DNA of 11,691 bases from CAZERD01 sp964515405 (GTDB lineage Bacteria; Campylobacterota_A; Desulfurellia; Desulfurellales; CAZERD01), in the NCBI GenBank assembly GCA_964515405.1, contig CAZERD010000049.1, positions 1-11,691 on the forward strand, written 5' to 3'. Below the pieces are notes generated by a model. The model made no database searches, had not been told where the DNA came from, and saw nothing but the letters and a program-made list of their open reading frames with translations. The translations under genes were made by a program, and so were the position numbers. Shown piece after piece: positions 6,388 to 11,691 of the stretch (within the stretch, counting starts at the first letter, position 1; every line of letters starts with the position of its first letter).

Positions 6388-7077
6388 GTGAGAAGGTATA
6401 AGGTGCTTGTTGTTGAGGATGAACAGAGCATAGTTGAGTTTTTAAAGATAGGTCTAAGATACGAAGGATTTGATGTATTCGGTGTTGGTAGTGGGGGGAA
6501 GTGTATAGATTTTTTGAGAGACAACAAGGTGGATGTGGTGGTGCTTGATGTGATGCTTCCAGATGTGGATGGTTTTGAGGTATGTAGGAGACTGAGAACG
6601 ATTGGCATAGCAGTGCCTATTATCATGCTTACAGCTAAAAAGGAGGTTTCGGATAGGGTGAAGGGTTTGAATGTAGGTGCTGATGATTATCTTACCAAAC
6701 CTTTTAGTTTTGATGAACTTCTGGCGAGAATAAGAGCTGTGCTTAGGAGGGTGGCCATCTCCTCCGAGAAGATTGAGCTGTCAGTAGCTGGGATAGTTTT
6801 GAATCTTGACACGAGGGAGGTTTTTGCTAACGGGAGGAGGATTTATCTGACCCCTAAGGAATTTGCATTGCTTGAGGTATTGATGAGGCACCCGAGAAAG
6901 GTGTTTTCTAGAGAGGAGTTATTGAATAGTGTTTTTGGATACGATTACTCTGGGGGCACCAACATAGTAGATGTACACATAAGTCATCTTAGGGATAAGA
7001 TGGGTGATAAACCACCGAAACTGATAAAGACGCACTATGGAGTAGGGTATGCTTTTCATCCAGAGGAGGATGAATGA
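6388..7077 (+). CDS. OmpR/PhoB-family response regulator
   Basis: This is a DNA-binding response regulator (229 aa). The receiver domain (about 3-118) has the acidic pair E10-D11, the phospho-acceptor D54 in VVLDVMLPDVDGF, T82 and the conserved K104 in YLTKPFSFDELLARI. The winged-helix output domain (about 128-226) has the OmpR/PhoB pattern LTPKEFALLEVL, the recognition helix region NIVDVHISHLRDKM and the terminal wing KLIKTHYGVGYAF. All residues needed for phosphorylation are present. It starts with GTG, with AGAGG 5 nt upstream, and overlaps the kinase gene by 4 nt (ATGA, 7074-7077), so the two form a cognate pair. Members of this family bind direct repeats 11 bp apart, matching the array found just after the operon. 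The name of the ortholog (PhoB, CpxR and so on) cannot be assigned. Confidence 0.96.
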   Translation: MRRYKVLVVEDEQSIVEFLKIGLRYEGFDVFGVGSGGKCIDFLRDNKVDVVVLDVMLPDVDGFEVCRRLRTIGIAVPIIMLTAKKEVSDRVKGLNVGADDYLTKPFSFDELLARIRAVLRRVAISSEKIELSVAGIVLNLDTREVFANGRRIYLTPKEFALLEVLMRHPRKVFSREELLNSVFGYDYSGGTNIVDVHISHLRDKMGDKPPKLIKTHYGVGYAFHPEEDE

Positions 7078-8477
7078 AGCTTTGGGATGGATTATCTCTT
7101 AAAGCACGTTTTGTTCTGTTATATTCAGGGTTGCTTGTGTTGATAGCTGGGATACTTGGTGTTAGTTTTTTCCTTGATACGAAGGCGTTGTTGATAGAGC
7201 GTCTAGCTTCTGATATGAGAGCACGGGCTAAACCAGTTATACATCACTGGTTGTATGAAAGACATGGCAGAGTGAGGTGTTCTCTTATGAACGTAGCGCT
7301 TCCTCTTGCCAGAGATTTGACTTCCAAACGTGAGGTTGCTTTGATTCTTGACTCGCATGGCCGTGAACTGGCTGATGGAAAGTTTCTTCCTGAAGAACCT
7401 GATCCGCCACCTCCTGTTCCTTCTTGCTGGAAGGAGGCACTCTCTGGGGATAACGAGGTTACGTACATAACTAAACATGGTGGGGATAGTGTGTTAGTTG
7501 TACTGGTTCCTTTGAGGAGTGTTCCGGGTGGCAAAAGAGTCATTGGTGTAGCTCAACTTAGTTCCTCGTTGAGAGATATCAATATGATTTTGAGCAGACA
7601 TGCTTTCTATTTGGGTGGTGGTGTGGTCTTAACGCTTCTGATGGGTATGGGGTTGAGTGTACTCTTGGCTACCTCGGCTCTAGATGGCTTGAACAGGGTT
7701 ATTGATACTTGCCGGGAGATTTCGATGGGTAATTTTGATAAGAGGGTGCATTTGCCACGGCGGGGTGATGAGGTGGGACGTCTTGCCAAGGTATTTGATG
7801 AGATGGTTGATAAGATTAATGGGGTGTTTCTTGCGCAAAAGAGGTTTGTTGCCAATGCAGCTCATGAACTGAGGACCCCGTTGACGGTTCTGAAAGGTTC
7901 TGCTGAGATATTGCTTAGGAGTGCTAAAGATGAGCGTCGTGATGTGTTAGTGCTTTCACGTGGTATTCTTAAAGAGGTGAATAGGCTTACATACGTGTGT
8001 GATAGATTGCTTGATATAGCTAAGCTTGAGGGTTCGTTTCAACTTAAGAAGTCTAAAGTTAATTTAGGTGATCTCATTCGGGAATGTGTGTTGAGTGTTC
8101 CGGAGGGTGGTAGAAGGATACGGATTGAGAAGGGTCCGTTTGTTGAGTTGTTTGCTGATAAGGAGATGCTTATGCAAGTGCTTTTCAATCTTCTTATTAA
8201 TGCTGTGCAACATACGAGTGAGGATGATGAAATATGTGTGCGGTGGAGGCTTTCTGTGGGGGAGGTGGTTGTTGGAGTTGAAGATAACGGCGTGGGTATA
8301 GAAGCAGAGGATGTACCTCGCGTTTTTGAGCCGTTTCATCGGGGTAAAAATTCTTCTGGTGCTGGTTTAGGATTGACACTGGTTAAGTCTGTTGTAGAAG
8401 CCCACGGAGGGAGAATCTGGGTTAGCAGTAAGGTAGGGCACGGTACGCTTTTTGAATTTTCGCTTCCGTTTCGGTAA
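7074..8477 (+). CDS. Membrane sensor histidine kinase
   Basis: This is the cognate kinase (467 aa) for the regulator encoded just upstream. Order of parts: transmembrane helix 1 (about 11-34), an extracytoplasmic sensor region (35-176), transmembrane helix 2 (about 177-200), HAMP linker (201-253), dimerisation/phosphotransfer helix pair with the phosphorylated H264 in ANAAHELRTPL, then the ATP-binding domain with N376 in NLLINAVQH, DNGVGIE (404-410), VFEPFHRG and GAGLGLTL. All catalytic motifs are intact. The sensor region contains a run of four prolines plus one more (111-116, PPPPVP), flanked by C118, and another cysteine at C69; it resembles the extracytoplasmic regions of envelope-stress kinases in size, but I recognise no ligand site. 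The start is coupled to the regulator gene. The signal sensed is unknown. Confidence 0.96.
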   Translation: MKLWDGLSLKARFVLLYSGLLVLIAGILGVSFFLDTKALLIERLASDMRARAKPVIHHWLYERHGRVRCSLMNVALPLARDLTSKREVALILDSHGRELADGKFLPEEPDPPPPVPSCWKEALSGDNEVTYITKHGGDSVLVVLVPLRSVPGGKRVIGVAQLSSSLRDINMILSRHAFYLGGGVVLTLLMGMGLSVLLATSALDGLNRVIDTCREISMGNFDKRVHLPRRGDEVGRLAKVFDEMVDKINGVFLAQKRFVANAAHELRTPLTVLKGSAEILLRSAKDERRDVLVLSRGILKEVNRLTYVCDRLLDIAKLEGSFQLKKSKVNLGDLIRECVLSVPEGGRRIRIEKGPFVELFADKEMLMQVLFNLLINAVQHTSEDDEICVRWRLSVGEVVVGVEDNGVGIEAEDVPRVFEPFHRGKNSSGAGLGLTLVKSVVEAHGGRIWVSSKVGHGTLFEFSLPFR

Positions 8478-8570
8478 AAATTTAATGATTTTTTAATGTT
8501 TTCTCAGTGACTTCTTAATGCATTGCTCCTAACATAAATATTGAATTGAAGCATTGGAGGTGTTTAGGCG
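8478..8570 (+). promoter_or_regulatory. Promoter region of the two proline-rich envelope genes
   Basis: These 93 bp hold the four phased repeats (8481-8524), then CATAAA (8533-8538) as a weak -10 candidate about 9 bp after the array, and GGAGG (8556-8560) 10 nt before the ATG at 8571. There is no good -35 hexamer, which fits a promoter that needs an activator bound in its place. No terminator hairpin is seen after the kinase gene, so some read-through from the two-component operon is also likely. Confidence 0.5.
8481..8524 (+). repeat. Four 11-bp phased repeats, likely response-regulator binding array
   Basis: Read in consecutive 11-mers the sequence is TTTAATGATTT, TTTAATGTTTT, CTCAGTGACTT, CTTAATGCATT. 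Six positions (2, 4, 6, 7, 10 and 11) are identical in all four and the first two units differ at only one base. The next 11-mer on either side does not fit, so the array has sharp edges. OmpR/PhoB regulators bind as head-to-tail dimers to such 11-bp repeats, so four units would hold two dimers on one face of the helix. It begins 3 nt after the kinase stop codon. Confidence 0.7.
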
Positions 8571-8864
8571 ATGGATTATGTAGGTATGGTTTTATTGTTG
8601 TTTATTGCCTTTGCCTATGGATGTGCTCCAGGTCCCCCTCCCCCTCCTCCTCTTTTGGGTGGACCAGGTGCTATGGAGTTCGGATGGATAATCTTGGGAT
8701 TTATAGCGCTTGGCATTTTCTTCGTCGTGTGGAAAAGATCTTGTGAGAGGTCTTCAGAGAGAACCGACTACATTACCAAGGCTTTGAATGACATAAACGA
8801 AAGGCTAAGGAAACTGGAGGAAGAAGTGAAACATATGGAAGAAAAGACTGATAGGAGGTATTAA
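8571..8864 (+). CDS. Small proline-rich membrane protein with C-terminal coiled coil
   Basis: I do not recognise a family for this 97-aa protein. Visible parts: a hydrophobic N-terminus (3-17) ending in AYGC, a proline-rich loop (19-34) with six prolines in a row (22-27), a second hydrophobic helix (about 37-54), a basic stop-transfer WKR (54-56), and a charged helix (about 63-93) with heptad-like leucines and isoleucines suited to a coiled coil. The positive charges after helix 2 place the coiled coil in the cytoplasm and the proline loop outside. C18 could be a lipoprotein cysteine, but Tyr at the -2 position and the absence of N-terminal positive charge make a poor lipobox. It has a GGAGG ribosome site and is followed after 1 nt by the secreted protein gene. 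Small membrane modulators of sensor kinases have a similar build, which is only an analogy. Confidence 0.8.
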   Translation: MDYVGMVLLLFIAFAYGCAPGPPPPPPLLGGPGAMEFGWIILGFIALGIFFVVWKRSCERSSERTDYITKALNDINERLRKLEEEVKHMEEKTDRRY

Positions 8865-8865
8865 A

Positions 8866-9591
8866 ATGAGATTGTATTTGCTTAGTGTCTTTGTTGTGGT
8901 TGTTGTAATGCTATCTACCGTGGTTTTGGCTCAGCAGGCTCCACCTGTTTTGCCCTCTGCCACTACTCCGGGGGTGCAGCCTGTTGCTCCGCCACCTGGT
9001 GCTCAGCCCGCTCCGCCGGCTGCTCCTCCTCAACCTGCTCCGCCACCTGGTGCTCAGCCTGGAACTCCCCCCCCTCCGGTGGGAGTGTCGCCTGGCTCTC
9101 CTCCTCCAGGCTCACTTCAACCAATGGCTCCCCCCGTGACACCAGGCGCTGTAGCTCCAGGGGTGTTAGCAAATCTGAGCCGAGCATTGAGCTCTGCTAA
9201 AGAAGTTAAAAGGTACTTGAGCGCCGGTAAAATATGGACGTTTGTAGGTCCAGGTGGTGTTCAGCAGATTAAGGGAGCTATACTGTATCGGGGTAGAGTG
9301 ATTGCAGTGGTGAATTTCTCGCCTTCCGATGGCAGGGTGTTACCTATGGGTTTTATTATTCCATCTTCTCAAGTTACACCCGAGGCTTTAAAAGAAGCTC
9401 AGTTCCTTCTACCGCAGGTTGTTAAAAACATCGTTGTACTTGATGGAGCTGAGTATCTTGCTCCTGAAAACTCTTGGGCTATACCTTTGTCTTACAATGG
9501 TATGATTGTGGGTAAGATGAAGATATACTATGATGGTGTTCATGTAGTACCTGACTATGTAGCTGAAGGAGAAATGAGTGCTGCTCGATAG
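8866..9591 (+). CDS. Secreted proline-rich protein with a conserved-looking C-terminal domain
   Basis: This 241-aa protein is unrecognised. It has a clear signal peptide (1-22, cut after VLA, before QQAPP). Residues 26-98 form an Ala/Pro/Gly-rich low-complexity segment with APPPGAQP twice, 17 residues apart; this should be an extended, flexible spacer. Residues 100-241 look like a folded domain: an amphipathic helix (102-120) and then beta-rich sequence, with two similar hairpin-like units, YRGRVIAVVNFSPSDGRVLP and YNGMIVGKMKIYYDGVHVVP. There is no lipobox, membrane anchor or sorting signal, so it is probably periplasmic or exported. AGGAGGT (8853-8859) is an excellent ribosome site, and the gene starts 1 nt after the preceding stop, so the two are one operon. 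GC content rises sharply in the proline region, from codon choice (CCN, GCN, GGN). A proline-rich spacer reaching peptidoglycan or the outer membrane is plausible. Confidence 0.85.
   Translation: MRLYLLSVFVVVVVMLSTVVLAQQAPPVLPSATTPGVQPVAPPPGAQPAPPAAPPQPAPPPGAQPGTPPPPVGVSPGSPPPGSLQPMAPPVTPGAVAPGVLANLSRALSSAKEVKRYLSAGKIWTFVGPGGVQQIKGAILYRGRVIAVVNFSPSDGRVLPMGFIIPSSQVTPEALKEAQFLLPQVVKNIVVLDGAEYLAPENSWAIPLSYNGMIVGKMKIYYDGVHVVPDYVAEGEMSAAR
8985..9059 (+). repeat. 24-bp direct repeat inside the proline-rich region
   Basis: Two identical 24-bp copies lie at 8985-9008 and 9036-9059, 51 bp (17 codons) apart, coding for APPPGAQP both times. Identity at the DNA level, not only the protein level, suggests a recent local duplication and a site prone to length change. 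Confidence 0.8.
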
Positions 9592-9601
9592 GAGATGAAA
9601 A

Positions 9602-9625
9602 GAAGGGGGGAGTTTATCCCCCTTC
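9602..9625. terminator. Bidirectional intrinsic terminator
   Basis: A perfect 8-bp stem, GAAGGGGG (9602-9609) with CCCCCTTC (9618-9625), closes an 8-nt loop. On the minus strand it is followed by TTTTC, and on the plus strand by a T-rich ATTCTATTT. It lies between convergent genes and the minus-strand gene's stop codon (9624-9626) sits at its edge, so it serves both the proline-rich operon and the lutB-like gene. Confidence 0.85.
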
Positions 9626-11691
9626 ATTCTATTTCCAGGTACTCACAGAAGAAATTCGCAAGATGGAGTACAGTTGTGTGTTCTCCCCTTTTTAGGAGTC
9701 CGCCTTCTATCTGCATTATGCAGCCGGGGCAATCTGTTAAGAGTACATCTGCACCGGTTGAGAGTATGTTTTCTATCTTTTTGTTCAGTATGGCTTTTGA
9801 GATTTCTGGAAAATCCAGAGAAAATGTGCCGCCAAAGCCGCAGCAGAAATCAGCATCCGGGAGTGGTACGAATGATTCTCCTAATAGTTCTTTTAACATG
9901 TCTTCTGCCGAGAATTTTAAAGCCCTATTTTGGTGGCAGGGTATATGGTAGGTACATTTGATGCCGTTTTTTATCTTTAATTTGAGATTGTTTTCTTTTA
10001 GGAACATCGATAAGGATTGAACCTTGCTGGATATCTTTTCGGCCTTCTTGTATTCATCCGGCATCAGGTAAAGTGTTTCTGGGAAAAGCTCCTTCAGTGT
10101 TGATCCACATGTTGGGCAGAGGACAAGGAATGAGTCGTAATCTTCTGGTTCCCCAAGGTATTTTATATTGTTTTTGACTGTTTCATTTGCACTTCTTTTG
10201 TCTCCGGAATGGAAAGCTGGTAGCCCACAACATACCGCTCTTTTTGGTATATCCACTTTTATGCCGAGTTTTGCCAGCATCTGCACCATTGACATGCCAA
10301 TGGTTGGATACATGTACTCCACGGCACATCCGGGGTAGAAAAACACTAGCTTTGTTGGGTTTGGTATATATGGTGCTGTTTCGAGGAACATCTCTGTGAA
10401 TGTCTTTTGCTTAAGTGTTGGTAGTACACGGAAGTCATGTCTTTTGGGAATAAAGGGGATGTTTTTCTTCAGGTGTTTTGTTTCTCCTTCGCTTAGAGGT
10501 TTTTCCAGTAGGCTTCCTATCTTTGCTATGCTTTTAAAGGTTAGTGGTTTGCTTAGCACGTTTGAGAAAACAGCGTGTTTGATGGGGTCAATTCCATACC
10601 TTTCTGACGCTCCAGCGTTTAGTTCTGAAATTAGTCTTTGTATGTCTATCCCTGCGGGACAGTTCTCAGAGCAGGCCTTGCATCCTATACATAGTTTGAG
10701 CAGCTCTTTGGCCTTCTCTAAACCGTGGTATAAGGCTGTGTTCACTACGCCTATAGGGCCGGTGTAAACGTGCCCAAATGTATGTCCCCCTACTATTCCG
10801 TAGCTCTGACAAACATTTGCACATGAACCGCATCTTATACACTTTAGTGCTTCTTTTACCATGGGGTTGTTGAACAACGAGAGTCTTCCGTTATCCAAGA
10901 ACACGTAATGTATTTCCTTTTTGCCGTTGTTTTTTATGGACTCGGTGGCACCCTTTATCCATGATACGTAGACTGAAATAACTTGCCCCGTTGCATTTTT
11001 GGGAAGAACTCTCATTATTTTAAGGGCTTCTTCAAAAGTTCTTACAAGTTTTTCGTAGCCAAGTATTACTATGTGAACCGGCGGTATAGTCGTAACGAGC
11101 CTGCCGTTCCCTTCGTTGGTTACTATGGCTACTGTTCCTGTTTCAGCTACTGCAATGTTTGCACCTGATATTCCCACTTTGGCCTTGAAGTAGTGTTCTC
11201 TCAGGTATTTTCTTGCTATTTTTACCATTTTTTCTATCTCATTTTCATCTACTTCCTCGCCTGAGAATTTTCTAAATAGTTTTGCTACTTGTTTTCTGTT
11301 CTTATGTATAGCTGGCAGTATCATGTGTGATGGGGTTTCTCCAGCAAGCTGAAGTATCCATTCCCCGAGATCTGTTTCTATAGGTTTGATGCCGTGCTTC
11401 TCTAAATATGGATTGAGCCCTATTTCCTCGGCGGTCATTGATTTTGACTTCACCACTTCTTTTGCATTGTGCTTTTTGCATATGGAAGTTATGTATTTAC
11501 AGGCATCTTCTACCGTTTCTGCTTGATATACGAAGCCACCTGTTAACTCAACATTTCTTTTGAACTGCTCAAATAGCTTGAGTTTTTCTTCTTTTGAACT
11601 CTCTTTGAGGGTATTTATCTCCATCCTGAGAGAGTCAAAATCAAGTCCGGCGTAAACCCTTTTGTGAGACTCTTTGTACGTGTGGAAGAAC
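9624..11691 (-). CDS. LutB-LutA-type fused iron-sulfur lactate oxidation protein (5' end outside window)
   Basis: This protein is related to the L-lactate utilisation complex (LutABC, or LldEFG), which oxidises lactate to pyruvate through FeS clusters. The reading frame is open to the right edge: 22 more residues (ending AGLDFDSLR) precede the ATG at 11624 and resemble the LutB N-terminal region, so that ATG is internal. Numbering from the first whole codon (688 residues): a LUD domain (about 40-260; VKSKSM, ETDLGEWILQ, SGANIAVAETGTV, NEGNGRLVTT), two 4Fe-4S motifs (C284/287/290/294 and C334/337/340/344), then two LutA-like cysteine-rich CCG modules (C455, C487-488, C525/528; C585, C616-617, C654/657). 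Separate LutB and LutA are thus joined in one chain, as in some sulfate reducers. A LutC-like partner is probably encoded nearby, outside the window. Other LUD/CCG proteins (heterodisulfide-reductase-like) are alternatives for the substrate. Confidence 0.9.
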   Translation of the reverse strand, partial: FFHTYKESHKRVYAGLDFDSLRMEINTLKESSKEEKLKLFEQFKRNVELTGGFVYQAETVEDACKYITSICKKHNAKEVVKSKSMTAEEIGLNPYLEKHGIKPIETDLGEWILQLAGETPSHMILPAIHKNRKQVAKLFRKFSGEEVDENEIEKMVKIARKYLREHYFKAKVGISGANIAVAETGTVAIVTNEGNGRLVTTIPPVHIVILGYEKLVRTFEEALKIMRVLPKNATGQVISVYVSWIKGATESIKNNGKKEIHYVFLDNGRLSLFNNPMVKEALKCIRCGSCANVCQSYGIVGGHTFGHVYTGPIGVVNTALYHGLEKAKELLKLCIGCKACSENCPAGIDIQRLISELNAGASERYGIDPIKHAVFSNVLSKPLTFKSIAKIGSLLEKPLSEGETKHLKKNIPFIPKRHDFRVLPTLKQKTFTEMFLETAPYIPNPTKLVFFYPGCAVEYMYPTIGMSMVQMLAKLGIKVDIPKRAVCCGLPAFHSGDKRSANETVKNNIKYLGEPEDYDSFLVLCPTCGSTLKELFPETLYLMPDEYKKAEKISSKVQSLSMFLKENNLKLKIKNGIKCTYHIPCHQNRALKFSAEDMLKELLGESFVPLPDADFCCGFGGTFSLDFPEISKAILNKKIENILSTGADVLLTDCPGCIMQIEGGLLKRGEHTTVLHLANFFCEYLEIE

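Noticed and set aside
8571..8626. Lipoprotein signal peptide in the 97-aa membrane protein
   Set aside because: AYGC has Tyr at -2 and the N-terminus has Asp rather than Lys/Arg. A plain first membrane helix is as likely, so it is mentioned only as a possibility.
8963..9187. Minus-strand open frame of 74 codons, Glu/Gln-rich, under the proline-rich gene
   Set aside because: It is the reverse of repetitive proline/alanine codons, which seldom contain stops when read backwards. It has no ribosome site, and the plus-strand gene has a signal peptide and strong start.

Overview
The window reads as a stretch of chromosome from a free-living, probably anaerobic Gram-negative bacterium of low to moderate GC. 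It looks like core and metabolic DNA: I see no transposase, phage gene, CRISPR array, tRNA or rRNA. The Gram-negative reading rests on a secreted protein with a signal peptide, a GlnS-type glutaminyl-tRNA synthetase and a two-component system of envelope-sensor type. The anaerobe reading rests on a fused LutB/LutA-type lactate-oxidation protein of the kind found in sulfate reducers. The species cannot be named from the sequence.

Layout, left to right. (1) Positions 1-3631, minus strand: a tightly packed operon in the order bioF, pabA, pabB, pabC, glnS (glnS runs off the left edge). bioF/pabA overlap by 4 nt, pabA/pabB by 1 nt and pabB/pabC by 17 nt. It joins one biotin step, the complete chorismate-to-p-aminobenzoate route and a tRNA synthetase. 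(2) Positions 3632-3705: a 74-bp AT-rich divergent promoter region. (3) Positions 3706-5633, plus strand: bioA and bioD, overlapping. Together with bioF they supply three consecutive steps from pimeloyl thioester to dethiobiotin; bioB and the early genes are not here. (4) Positions 5684-6307, minus strand: a LysE-family exporter. (5) Positions 6388-8477, plus strand: an OmpR/PhoB-type response regulator and its membrane histidine kinase, overlapping by 4 nt. (6) Positions 8478-9591: a short intergenic region with four response-regulator-like half-sites in 11-bp phase, then two unrecognised envelope genes, a small proline-rich membrane protein and a secreted proline-rich protein. (7) Positions 9602-9625: a strong bidirectional hairpin terminator. 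(8) Positions 9624-11691, minus strand: the LutB-LutA-like iron-sulfur protein, still open at the right edge.

The most novel part is region 5-6. The kinase, the small membrane protein and the secreted protein each carry a poly-proline segment predicted to lie outside the cytoplasm. The phased repeats between the kinase gene and the two envelope genes are the layout expected if the regulator controls its neighbours. I propose that these four genes form one envelope-sensing module. That is inference from layout and motifs, because neither envelope protein belongs to a family I recognise.

The plus strand is rich in G and T in the plus-strand genes and rich in T across the minus-strand genes. 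The minus-strand biosynthetic proteins are rich in Lys, Asn and Ile, while the plus-strand proteins are rich in Val and Gly.
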